The notes under the pieces: model-generated
The model's database searches: none
What the model was told of the DNA's origin: nothing
What the model saw: the letters and a program-made list of their open reading frames with translations, nothing else
Program-made: the position numbers and the translations under genes
Origin: Prevotellaceae bacterium UBA1726
Lineage (GTDB): Bacteria > Bacteroidota > Bacteroidia > Bacteroidales > Bacteroidaceae
Length of the DNA stretch: 16,361 bases
Reading direction: 5' to 3'
Assembly: GCA_002316005.1 (NCBI GenBank)
Contig: DCIM01000072.1
Span: 4,111-20,471, forward strand
Part shown: piece by piece, positions 8,479-15,919 of the stretch
Numbering within the stretch: position 1 is the stretch's first letter
Layout of the letters: each line of letters opens with the position of its first letter

Positions 8479-8486
8479 CAAAGATA
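8479..8486 (-). promoter_or_regulatory. -7 element for the GH97-GH51-GH43 operon
   Basis: On the minus strand this reads TATCTTTG, a perfect TAnnTTTG. It is 30 bases upstream of the GH97 start codon. No TTTG is found at the expected -33 position. This would fit a promoter that needs an activator, as sugar-utilisation operons often do, but the regulator is not in the window. Confidence 0.5.
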
Positions 8487-8491
8487 ACATT

Positions 8492-8567
8492 TTTTCCATT
8501 AAATGCGTGCGTTTCATTTGCATATTTCGCAGTTTTCCATTACTTTTGTGGAAAATATTGTTTTCCA
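8492..8567. repeat. Cluster of four TTTTCCA / TGGAAAA motifs in a divergent promoter region
   Basis: TTTTCCA occurs at 8492-8498, 8533-8539 and 8561-8567, and its reverse complement TGGAAAA at 8549-8555. The first two copies extend to TTTTCCATTA and are 41 bases apart. The last two form a perfect 7-base inverted repeat with a 5-base loop in the methyltransferase leader. The second and third flank its -7 box. The array could be an operator, an RNA hairpin, or chance in an A/T-rich stretch. Confidence 0.4.
8517..8548 (+). promoter_or_regulatory. Bacteroidetes-type promoter of the methyltransferase/glycosylase operon
   Basis: TTTG at 8517-8520, a 20-base spacer, and TACTTTTG at 8541-8548 match the sigma-ABfr consensus in full. 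Transcription would begin around 8553-8557, shortly before the ATG at 8571. This supports that start codon over the in-frame upstream ATG at 8457, which would lie outside the transcript. Confidence 0.7.
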
Positions 8568-8570
8568 CCT

Positions 8571-9290
8571 ATGATTCTCAACAAGACAAAAGACCCTATG
8601 GGACAGGCAATAGCCGACTTCTTCCGCAATGGCGTTGCTGGTCGTCTGCGTGTGTTTTCTCCTCAGTTTGAGGAGGACGAGATTCCTGCAGATACTCTTT
8701 TCCGCGAGTATGACGAGATGCCACTCATTGAACAGAAAGCACTGGATTTGGCCTCAGGACGCATACTTGATGTGGGTGCCGGAGCTGGTTGCCACGCCTT
8801 GGTGCTTCAGGACATGGAGAAGGATGTGACGGCTATCGACATCTCGCCTCTTTCCATCGAGACAATCCGTCAGCGTGGAGTGGAAAAGGCGGTTCTCACG
8901 GATTTCTTCGATTTGGACGGCAGCGAGAAATACGACACCATACTGATGCTGATGAATGGTTCAGGAATTATCGGCAAAACTGAGAAAATCGACGGTTTCT
9001 TCGGGCATCTGCGTAAGATTCTCGCCCCAAGCGGACAGGTGCTGATGGATTCGTCAGATATCCGTTATGTGTTCGAAAACGAGGATGGTTCGCTTGATAT
9101 CGACCTCAATGCGGGCTATTACGGTGAATTGGAGTATCAGATGCAGTATAAACGCATCAAGGGTGATGCCTTTCCTTGGCTTTATATTGACTTCGGAACA
9201 TTGAAGATGTATGCAGAAAACAACGGTTTTTCCGCTGAACTCCTCGCCGAAGGTGAGCATTATGACTACCTCGCAAGCCTCAAATTGTAA
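8571..9290 (+). CDS. Class I SAM-dependent methyltransferase
   Basis: With the start at 8571 the protein has 239 residues and is cytoplasmic. The frame is open upstream to an ATG at 8457, but that would precede the promoter at 8517-8548 and would add a hydrophobic, Phe-rich extension not expected in this family. Met10 (8598) is a possible alternative start. The Rossmann-like methyltransferase core is clear: motif I ILDVGAGAGCHAL (66-77) binds S-adenosylmethionine, VTAIDISPLSIE (86-97) ends strand 2 with the acidic ribose-binding residue, and YDTILMLMNGSGI (121-133) is the strand 4 motif. KILAPSGQVLMDSSD (149-163) is the following strand. The methyl acceptor is unknown. It is followed 8 bases later by the DNA-glycosylase-like gene, so the two are probably co-transcribed. 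It does not look related to glycan use. Confidence 0.85.
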   Translation: MILNKTKDPMGQAIADFFRNGVAGRLRVFSPQFEEDEIPADTLFREYDEMPLIEQKALDLASGRILDVGAGAGCHALVLQDMEKDVTAIDISPLSIETIRQRGVEKAVLTDFFDLDGSEKYDTILMLMNGSGIIGKTEKIDGFFGHLRKILAPSGQVLMDSSDIRYVFENEDGSLDIDLNAGYYGELEYQMQYKRIKGDAFPWLYIDFGTLKMYAENNGFSAELLAEGEHYDYLASLKL

Positions 9291-9298
9291 ATTGTAAA

Positions 9299-9886
9299 AT
9301 GAAAACCGAATCTCATCCACTTCAGCCATTTCTGCCCTTGAATGGCAAAATACTCTTCCTTGGCAGTTTTCCTCCACCGCGAGCCAGATGGAGCATGGAT
9401 TTCTTCTATCCAAACTGGATTAACGACTTCTGGCGTATTCAGGGCCTTATCCATTTTGGCGATAAGACCTATTTTGAGGTGAAGGGTGAGAAACGCTTTG
9501 ACCGTGAGAAGATAATTGCCTTTGCCAACGATAAAGGACTGGCTTTCTACGATACTGCCACGAAGGTTCGCCGACTGAAGGATAATGCCAGCGACAACTT
9601 CCTCGAAATTGTCGAACCAACCGATATTGGCTTCTTGCTCCAACAGATGCCTCTGTGCAATAGAATCATCACTACTGGCGGTAAGGCGAGCGAGGAACTT
9701 CTGAAGCAGTTATCCCTTGCCAGTGGACTTCCACATGGCGAACTCCTTCCGCTTCCTTCCATTGGCGATTGCATCAGCGTCAGTGCCTACGGACGCAACC
9801 TTGAATGGTGGCGTATGCCTTCCTCATCGCGTGCCTATCCCCTCGCCCTTCCAAAGAAAGCCGAATTCTATAAAATGCTGTTTTGA
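9299..9886 (+). CDS. Uracil-DNA glycosylase superfamily protein (family 6-like)
   Basis: A 195-residue cytoplasmic protein. The motif ILFLGSFPPPRAR (18-30) fits motif I of the uracil-DNA glycosylase superfamily in its GSFP form, known from hypoxanthine-DNA glycosylases. YPNWINDFWRI (37-47) resembles the conserved NxFW region of that family, which there supplies a catalytic Asn (here possibly Asn42). TTGGKA (125-130) is the usual mid-domain strand and turn. MPSSSRAYP (173-181) is in the place of the DNA-intercalating motif II (LPSTS in hypoxanthine glycosylases). Removal of deaminated bases from DNA is therefore the best guess. Differences from canonical motifs leave substrate and activity open. 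It follows the methyltransferase gene by 8 bases and ends 15 bases from the convergent glycosidase-like gene. Confidence 0.7.
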   Translation: MKTESHPLQPFLPLNGKILFLGSFPPPRARWSMDFFYPNWINDFWRIQGLIHFGDKTYFEVKGEKRFDREKIIAFANDKGLAFYDTATKVRRLKDNASDNFLEIVEPTDIGFLLQQMPLCNRIITTGGKASEELLKQLSLASGLPHGELLPLPSIGDCISVSAYGRNLEWWRMPSSSRAYPLALPKKAEFYKMLF

Positions 9887-9901
9887 GTGCTTATCTTTTC
9901 C

Positions 9902-12070
9902 TTACCACTTTATATTTACCTTTCGGCCTTCGGGAGAGTTCTCGAAAGTAAGGAAAAGAGTATTTGAAGTTTTATCCCACGAATGGTCGGAAGTCACAAA
10001 ATTGCCGGTTTCATCGGTCACTTCCACCGTTTTTGGCTTACGTGGAAGGAGTATTCTCATCACATTTGTGGTATTGAGCGGACTCTTTGCCACCACCGAG
10101 TAACTATGCTTTCCCACAACCTCATCATACTGGCGTGAGGCGGCAGCAAGCACCTGCGGGCGTTTCTTGTTGGCGACCTTGCCGAGGTCATAGAGGAACA
10201 CCTGCTGACCGACAGGAACTTCAACGCCATTGCATACAGGCAACTGTGGATCGAAGAGATTAATGAACAAGCCCTTCAGTGTGAGATTTTCATCACCTGC
10301 AGGACTATCGCTCATTACCGCAGCAAGGGTGTAGGCACCTCGTTCAAGGAAGAAGGAATTCTTCATCTGCAGCGTTTCTCCGTAGGCATCCTTTACAGCC
10401 TCAACCAACACCTTGTCACCACCTTTCCTGAGTACGAATTCCTTTGGATCCTGGCGAATGACGGTCACCTTTCCTTTTCCAACGCTGTAAGTGCCATCCA
10501 CAGGGTTCTTGTCAATGCCCATCATCTCAAAGAGATGCTGCGATGGTGCGGTATAGTTGTTACCATCCTGATTCCACCATTCATACACATTCTGGTAAGG
10601 GTCATCGTCGCGTCCTGAATAGATGATATGTCCACCACCGCGAACCCACTCCGCGAGATAGGCGTGAGCACTCTTGTCGAGGGGTTTCATATTCGAATAC
10701 GACATCAGCAGAACCTTTGTCGCCCTGAGTGTTGCCTCATAACCCACATTCTCAATATGAGCAATTCCAATAGGAATGCCTCGCTTCAGAAGTGGCATCG
10801 CCTCACCGTAGAAATTCGACAGTTGTGGGTCGTCATAGCCCTCCACAGGTTCTGGCGAACGCTGGAACATCAGCGAATTGGCCATCAAGACGGATATTCC
10901 CTGCGAGCCACTCACCTCATTGTCGGAAAGCGGCATATCGTTCAGTGTGTTCACCATCACTTGCATCTGTGTGGAGTAGAAACGCGGAATATGTGCCTTT
11001 TCATCGGAGTTTGCACTCACCTTGTACAATCCCTCGTAGATGCGATCAGGCCAAGGCATCACCTCGTAGTTGTTCATGTGCGGATAAAGCAACTGTGCCG
11101 TGAATGTGGCCTGATAGTTGCGTTTGTAGTCTTCCCAATCCTTGGCGCGATCTTCTATCGGGTCGGTGAGGAAGAACATCTTTCGTCCCGTAGGGGCAGT
11201 CATACTTTCCATACAGCCATATTCGAGGAAGGCTGTCTCGAAGACGCGCTCTTTTGCCACGCCCTCGAAATAGTTTGGTTCGCGCGATGTTCCTGTCCAC
11301 ACCTGTGCGATATAGCCGTCAACGCAAGGCAATGAGGCGAGCGATGCCTCTGGCGAGACGATTGCCCACTGCGAATAGTTGAGCAACGAGTGGGTTGGCA
11401 CATAGCAGCGCACATCCATACCTTTCTCCTTACCGTATTGCTTGCAGAAGGTGAACGCATCTTCAAGGGCGCGATAATAGAGATGATACTTCAGTTTGTT
11501 CGAGAGATATGTGTTTTCTGCACTCTCGTGTTGCGGACGCCAGTCAAAGCCATAGTACTCCTTCCATTCGCGTTTGAATGCCTCACTGTATCCGCTGCGT
11601 GCCCAGTATTCGGGTTCTTCGAGGAAGATGGCATCAACACCGGCATCGATGACACGCTTCATCTGTGTCTGCTTGAAGTATTCGAGGAAGTTCTTCGTAG
11701 GCACGATATATGGAATGAGATGTCCATGCCACACAGAGTCGCCTCGCTGGGTGTATTGTCCTTCGTCAATATGCCATTTCCCATCCCATTTGCCTGTGAA
11801 ATAGTCTTGGTATTCACCCCAGGCAATACCTGTCATGAAATGTGTCTTGTAGTCTCTGTCGCGCCAACTCTGCAGTCGTTGCTCGAAGGTCTCCACCTTT
11901 CCTGTACGGCGGTCGCGGTGGTCGTTGGCACCATACACCATGACAATATCTGAACGGATATCGGTCACTGGTTTCCAATGACCGGATGTCTGAAATGTGG
12001 TATGTTCCTGTGCGGAAACAAGCACCGGCATCATCAATGCCACAGCGAAAAGGGATTGGCGGAGATTCAT
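9902..12070 (-). CDS. Unclassified secreted TIM-barrel glycosidase-like protein
   Basis: A 722-residue protein with a signal peptide ending near VLVSA (residues 16-20). I do not recognise a named family. Residues about 30-380 look like a (beta/alpha)8 barrel: AGVDAIFLEEPEYW (143-156) puts Glu151, Glu152 and Glu154 at a strand end, where clan-A glycosidases keep catalytic glutamates. YPHMNNYEVMPWPDRIYEG (329-347) offers Glu335 as a second candidate. Residues about 388-520 resemble the amidotransferase-like trimerisation domain of family 42 beta-galactosidases (VLLMSYSNMKPL..., then AEWVRGGGHIIYSGRDDD). The C-terminal 120 residues are probably a beta-sandwich. A glycoside hydrolase related to families 42 or 14-like barrels is inferred; substrate unknown. 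It is the last gene of an operon, 14 bases after the 509-residue secreted protein gene. It has no sorting tail and may be periplasmic. Confidence 0.6.
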   Translation of the reverse strand: MNLRQSLFAVALMMPVLVSAQEHTTFQTSGHWKPVTDIRSDIVMVYGANDHRDRRTGKVETFEQRLQSWRDRDYKTHFMTGIAWGEYQDYFTGKWDGKWHIDEGQYTQRGDSVWHGHLIPYIVPTKNFLEYFKQTQMKRVIDAGVDAIFLEEPEYWARSGYSEAFKREWKEYYGFDWRPQHESAENTYLSNKLKYHLYYRALEDAFTFCKQYGKEKGMDVRCYVPTHSLLNYSQWAIVSPEASLASLPCVDGYIAQVWTGTSREPNYFEGVAKERVFETAFLEYGCMESMTAPTGRKMFFLTDPIEDRAKDWEDYKRNYQATFTAQLLYPHMNNYEVMPWPDRIYEGLYKVSANSDEKAHIPRFYSTQMQVMVNTLNDMPLSDNEVSGSQGISVLMANSLMFQRSPEPVEGYDDPQLSNFYGEAMPLLKRGIPIGIAHIENVGYEATLRATKVLLMSYSNMKPLDKSAHAYLAEWVRGGGHIIYSGRDDDPYQNVYEWWNQDGNNYTAPSQHLFEMMGIDKNPVDGTYSVGKGKVTVIRQDPKEFVLRKGGDKVLVEAVKDAYGETLQMKNSFFLERGAYTLAAVMSDSPAGDENLTLKGLFINLFDPQLPVCNGVEVPVGQQVFLYDLGKVANKKRPQVLAAASRQYDEVVGKHSYSVVAKSPLNTTNVMRILLPRKPKTVEVTDETGNFVTSDHSWDKTSNTLFLTFENSPEGRKVNIKW

Positions 12071-12084
12071 ATAATAATGGTTTT

Positions 12085-13614
12085 TTACTTCACGAAATAA
12101 ATCTTCCTGATGAAGTCATACTGCGGATTATTCACCGTCATGGTGGCATAGACGCCATCCTCATCAGGTGTGCGGCTACCAGTGATGCTGAACTTCAGTT
12201 TCACGCTGTCGTTGCTGTCGTACGAGTAGGAATAGGTGTCGCCTGCGTTCGAAACATCAATACCCGTGAGCGACTTCCATGTGTTGAGCACCTCCTGACC
12301 GCTCGCAACGGTGTAGTTGTAGATGCCATCCTCCACCTTCGTCATGCAACTGCTGTCCACATCGGTGCCTGCCTCGTTGAGGAAGTAATACTGGAACTGA
12401 TACTGTGCCGCAGTACCTGTCTTCAAGGTGTTGAAGTTCACTATCTTCACATCCGTTGTGCGTCCGTCCTTGAAACCGAACATCACCAGACAGTATTCCT
12501 TGTTGGCGGTGAGGGCTGGGAAGAGGCTCTCGTCAACATTCACCACGCCATTCCAGAATCCTCGCTGTTCGGTGTCTTCCTTGATGAGTTGGAAGCACAT
12601 CTTGTCCACCTCGCCGGCTGTCATATAGTAGTCAACATAAGTCTTCTTCTGTGCAGTCAGATAGAATGTCTCGTCGGTTGAAGGGGTTATCGTTGCATGT
12701 ACGGTGCGTGGATATTCGCCGAGAATCTCCACATCGAAGGTCATGTCCGAAGGTTCTGGGCCCTTGGTGTCGATGATGACATAACTCATCGGAGTGATAC
12801 GCTCGCCGTCTTCGTTCACGCCATAGCAATAGACGATGCCCTGCGAACCCCACATAAAGATGGCACCCGACTCGAGTTCCGATGAACGGAAATCCTGTGT
12901 ACCGCTGCAGAGGTCGTTCTGTATGCAGTAGTTCAAATCCACTCCTGCCGTTGTTGACACGAACTCCCACCAAGCATAGTCAAAGTCAGGGATGTTATCA
13001 ATGTCACCATCGAGTTCTTCGTTCACCTTCTCCATACGCATCGTCGAGAAGTAGTATTTCATCGTAGGGTCCTTTGGCGTAATCACCACATGTGCATCCT
13101 TCCATGTCACATCGTCCACGCTGATGGTGAATGCCTCCTCGTTGGTGGTGTTGGCGTCTCGCTCGTATGTGGCGCAAGGGATACCGTATTCATCATAGGC
13201 AAGTGCCACAATGGTGTAGGCTTCGCCTGTCTGCAAACCGCCTAATGTCACGATGCCCGACTCCGTCTTCATCTGAGCCTCACCGTTGGCAATCTTTCGC
13301 AATGCCTCCTCAATGGTGATGCGGTGGTCCATCTGTGGCCAGAAAGCCATCACGGCATACTTCGAGCAATTACTCTTCTTCTGGCAATCCACCTTGATGG
13401 TAGAGGCAGTGGCATCCACCACTGTCATGTCGAGGTAATTGCCATCGCTCACCTCAGCAAAGGTAACCTCCTCCACCTCATCGACAGGCAACACCATCAC
13501 AGTGCCGTCAGTCTTATGGATGAGCATTCTCTTTGCGTCGCGGGTTGTTGACTCCTGAGCCATCAGGGCAAGGGAGAAAACAAGCATCAGGACAAGAGAA
13601 AGTAGTTTCTTCAT
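12085..13614 (-). CDS. Secreted protein of unknown function with fibronectin-III-like repeats
   Basis: A 509-residue protein with a Sec signal peptide (cleavage near ALMAQ|E, residues 16-21). It then has the short motif HKTDGTVMVLPVDEVEEVTF (33-52), which is common at the start of mature secreted proteins in Bacteroidales. Three beta-sandwich-like repeats are visible at about 57-155, 159-284 and 289-397. The second and third share the pattern F-x-I/V-x-V..., then V-x-ITP-x-x-x-x-x-(Y/F)Y, and each ends in a strand like YCLVMFGF or YTIVALAY. Residues 402-509 form a separate Ser/Tyr/Asp-rich C-terminal region. No catalytic motif is seen. A binding or scaffolding role at the envelope is a guess from the repeats and from its place between the OB-repeat protein and the glycosidase-like enzyme. 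The gaps are 3 and 14 bases, so the three are one operon. Confidence 0.65.
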   Translation of the reverse strand: MKKLLSLVLMLVFSLALMAQESTTRDAKRMLIHKTDGTVMVLPVDEVEEVTFAEVSDGNYLDMTVVDATASTIKVDCQKKSNCSKYAVMAFWPQMDHRITIEEALRKIANGEAQMKTESGIVTLGGLQTGEAYTIVALAYDEYGIPCATYERDANTTNEEAFTISVDDVTWKDAHVVITPKDPTMKYYFSTMRMEKVNEELDGDIDNIPDFDYAWWEFVSTTAGVDLNYCIQNDLCSGTQDFRSSELESGAIFMWGSQGIVYCYGVNEDGERITPMSYVIIDTKGPEPSDMTFDVEILGEYPRTVHATITPSTDETFYLTAQKKTYVDYYMTAGEVDKMCFQLIKEDTEQRGFWNGVVNVDESLFPALTANKEYCLVMFGFKDGRTTDVKIVNFNTLKTGTAAQYQFQYYFLNEAGTDVDSSCMTKVEDGIYNYTVASGQEVLNTWKSLTGIDVSNAGDTYSYSYDSNDSVKLKFSITGSRTPDEDGVYATMTVNNPQYDFIRKIYFVK

Positions 13615-13617
13615 ATC

Positions 13618-15606
13618 TTACTTCAAAATTATTTTTTTACCGTTAACGATGTTTATACCCTTCTGCATCTTCTCTATGCGCTGTCCCGCAATATTGTAGA
13701 TGTTGGCGTTGGCATTGGCGTTGGCGTCAATCGTCTTGATGCCGCTTGCTGTCACCACATCGCTCATGCTGAGAGGATAGATGAATGTGCAGTTGAACAT
13801 CGGTTCGATGGTACCTGCCACACTCTTTGTATCGTCAGGCAACTGGCAAATCTCGTAGAAATCCTGCCATTCCTCTGGCAACACGCACCATCCGTCGTCA
13901 AAGAGAATCTTACCTGTTGCGTCCTCCACGGCAGTGTAGTCGTAGTCATAACCCATGAACGACATTGTGCCCGAACCCTTCCACATATTCTCAATCTTCA
14001 CATAGCAACTGTAGTAGCGGCTTGTCAGTGCCTCCTCGCAAGTCAGTACGGTAGGAGTCAGCACGCCCTCCTTCACCACCACATCGGTCATGTCGGTGGC
14101 ATCGGTAGCAACGGCAGCCACATCGGTGTAGTATTCGTCAGCACGCTCGCGGGTGAGACGACCATAAACCTTACCCGTCAGACGCTGTCCAGGTTCCCAT
14201 CCCATGTAAGGGAAATCCTGCAGCATCAATCCACCGAAGGCATCCTCCACGATATACATCACACCATTTGTATCTTCCTCGACATAGGTCACCTGTGCGT
14301 CTTCGAGAGTGAGTTCGAAGTCGGTGCCATCGGCAAGGAGTTTCACTGCAGCGATGCCCTGTGGCTCCACTGGTGCCTCGCCCTCGATGATGAGGTTCCT
14401 GTCGGTTGGGGCGATGACATAAGAATCCGATACAGCGTTATACAGCACAACGCCCGTGAGCGACTTCAACCATTCTGGTACGAGGAAACCGTCCAACTTG
14501 TGAAGTAAATCTTTCATCTCCATCCCAATGTCGCCTTGGACGAGCATCCATCCATCTCCGTCAATGCAATCTTCATAGAGTACCTGAAGGTCGCTCAGCA
14601 CCACGAGTCGGTTGTGCCAATACGACGAGCGGGCACCGTTGAGATAAATTGGCGAACCCTTGAACGAACTCTCCGTCACGGTCACATTGTCCATGTTCGT
14701 CTTCTCCTCGTTCACCGTCAGGCAGATGTCGTTGCCCACCTTCTTCGCAGTGGCGTATATCTCGCCGTTCATCACCTTTCTTTCGGTCATGTCGATGCCG
14801 TAGAACACTGTTCCTGCCGTGGCATCCTCCATCACCACTCCGTCGCCCATCACCGCAGTGGTGCGCACATTGTTCAGCGTCACGAGCACCACCTCGCCAT
14901 CGCTGATGTCCGCGAGTTTATCCAACGACTTCACCGCCTTTGCATCCTCAGGCGCACCCTCTTCCTTGATGAGGTCCTGACGAATAGGAATGAGGTAGTA
15001 GCCGCCATTCCATGCATCAGGCATCACCAGGGCAGTGACGCTTTCGATGTTCTCAGGCACATCCGACAAGCGAATCAAATCCCAGTCGTTGTAGAGGTCG
15101 ATGGTGTTTGTGCCATCGCTCAGCGACACAGCATACGAACTGCTTGCCTCGCCCGAGGTGACATGCATCAGCGTAACGAGCATATAGGCATAGCCGCCAT
15201 TCTCAATATCGCCGATGGTGATGACAGGAGTACCCGAATAGTCCCATTCCGCCTGTGCTACATTATCGGTTGTCGTGGCACTGCTGACGCTGAGTCCCAT
15301 GATGCCGTTGTCCTTCTTTGCCACAGCCGTGATGCTACCGTTGAGCGTCTTTCCGCCAACGATGTCGGTCATTCCCTTGAACGCCACGCCGGCCGTTTCG
15401 TCCTGCATGTAGAGCATTGTTCCTCCTGCCCAGTAGTCGTAGTTACTTGCCGAGGTATGCACATTGTTCAGATTCACTTTCACCTCAGTACCGTCGGCAA
15501 TCGAAGCCAGTTCGTCGAGTGAGTTCACCTCTGTCTGTGCGAAGGCATTCATTCCCCACGCCGCCAGAAGACAGATTGTTGCATTGATAAGTAGATTTCT
15601 CTTCAT
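13618..15606 (-). CDS. Secreted protein with three OB-like repeats and a type IX sorting tail
   Basis: A 662-residue protein with a signal peptide (residues 1-24, ending AFAQ). Three tandem repeats of roughly 190-200 residues cover about 26-218, 224-408 and 416-618. Repeats one and two open almost identically (VNSLDELASIADGTEVKVNLNNV and VKSLDKLADISDGEVVLVTLNNV); the third is more diverged (AVKLLADGTDFELTLEDAQV). Each continues with a 'YMQDETAG' or 'VMEDATAG' type strand, as in OB-fold modules of Bacteroidales surface proteins. After a NANANAN linker, the C-terminus IYNIAGQRI...KGINIVNGKKIILK matches the short sorting tail of type IX secretion cargo. Surface display or release is therefore likely. 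No enzyme motif is seen; ligand binding is inferred. It is the first gene of the operon and so likely the most abundant product. Confidence 0.7.
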   Translation of the reverse strand: MKRNLLINATICLLAAWGMNAFAQTEVNSLDELASIADGTEVKVNLNNVHTSASNYDYWAGGTMLYMQDETAGVAFKGMTDIVGGKTLNGSITAVAKKDNGIMGLSVSSATTTDNVAQAEWDYSGTPVITIGDIENGGYAYMLVTLMHVTSGEASSSYAVSLSDGTNTIDLYNDWDLIRLSDVPENIESVTALVMPDAWNGGYYLIPIRQDLIKEEGAPEDAKAVKSLDKLADISDGEVVLVTLNNVRTTAVMGDGVVMEDATAGTVFYGIDMTERKVMNGEIYATAKKVGNDICLTVNEEKTNMDNVTVTESSFKGSPIYLNGARSSYWHNRLVVLSDLQVLYEDCIDGDGWMLVQGDIGMEMKDLLHKLDGFLVPEWLKSLTGVVLYNAVSDSYVIAPTDRNLIIEGEAPVEPQGIAAVKLLADGTDFELTLEDAQVTYVEEDTNGVMYIVEDAFGGLMLQDFPYMGWEPGQRLTGKVYGRLTRERADEYYTDVAAVATDATDMTDVVVKEGVLTPTVLTCEEALTSRYYSCYVKIENMWKGSGTMSFMGYDYDYTAVEDATGKILFDDGWCVLPEEWQDFYEICQLPDDTKSVAGTIEPMFNCTFIYPLSMSDVVTASGIKTIDANANANANIYNIAGQRIEKMQKGINIVNGKKIILK
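13702..13725 (-). repeat. Four tandem copies of a hexamer (GCCAAY) encoding Ala-Asn
   Basis: On the plus strand the units are GTTGGC, GTTGGC, ATTGGC and GTTGGC. They encode the (Ala-Asn)4 linker just before the sorting tail of the 13618-15606 protein. Copy number changes would keep the reading frame and only alter linker length. Confidence 0.85.
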
Positions 15607-15632
15607 CTCTATTATAATTTAAATTTCAACCT

Positions 15633-15640
15633 CAAAGTTA
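15633..15640 (-). promoter_or_regulatory. -7 element for the secreted-protein operon
   Basis: On the minus strand this reads TAACTTTG, a perfect TAnnTTTG, 26 bases upstream of the ATG at 15606. It is the same octamer as the epimerase -7 box. No TTTG lies at the -33 position, as for the GH97 operon. Both glycan-related operons thus share a strong -7 and a missing -33. Confidence 0.5.
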
Positions 15641-15717
15641 CACATAACAACTCACAATCCCCCACTCCTTCGTTTTCATTTAAGGTAAATTAACGCCCCC
15701 GCGTGTGCATGTATTCC

Positions 15718-15736
15718 TGCGTTTGCGCATAACGCA
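15718..15736. promoter_or_regulatory. Inverted repeat TGCGTT-N7-AACGCA, possible operator
   Basis: Perfect 6-base arms flank a 7-base centre (TGCGCAT) that itself contains the palindrome TGCGCA. The site lies about 80-100 bases upstream of the -7 box of the minus-strand operon, a distance suited to an activator. It is GC-rich in an otherwise A/T-rich region. No binding protein can be named. Confidence 0.4.
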
Positions 15737-15887
15737 TAATAAATTAGGTGGGCGAGGGAGAGGGGTGGTTGTCGTTTTGACACGGGATGAAGGGGTTTGA
15801 AAATTGCATCGCAACGGGGAAAATGCTTTGAAAAATATATAGAAAACAGGACTTTTTGTTATGAAATTAATTTTTTTTTGAATTTTC

Positions 15888-15919
15888 TTTGCGTGTTTGA
15901 AATATTATTTATACCTTTG
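15888..15919 (+). promoter_or_regulatory. Bacteroidetes-type promoter of the right-edge gene
   Basis: TTTG at 15888-15891, a 20-base spacer and TACCTTTG at 15912-15919 match the sigma-ABfr consensus in full, with the same spacing as the promoter at 8517-8548. The start codon is about 130 bases downstream of the expected transcription start, so the leader is long for this window. Confidence 0.65.

Noticed and set aside
8457..8570. An N-terminal extension of the methyltransferase to an upstream in-frame ATG
   Set aside because: A full promoter at 8517-8548 lies inside this stretch, so the ATG at 8457 would not be transcribed from it. The extension reads as non-coding A/T-rich sequence.
9887..9901. 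A terminator between the convergent glycosylase and barrel-enzyme genes
   Set aside because: The gap is only 15 bases and has no stem-loop; any terminator would have to lie inside coding sequence.
14536..15522. A 328-codon open frame on the plus strand inside the OB-repeat protein gene
   Set aside because: It is antisense to a well-supported secreted protein gene. Its product is rich in His, Arg, Ile and Val without a recognisable motif, as expected from the reverse frame of GC-rich third positions.
15748..15768. A purine-rich stretch (GGGCGAGGGAGAGGGG-like) as a possible G-quadruplex
   Set aside because: It has G runs of three or four, but they are short and unevenly interrupted, and nothing else supports a structured element.
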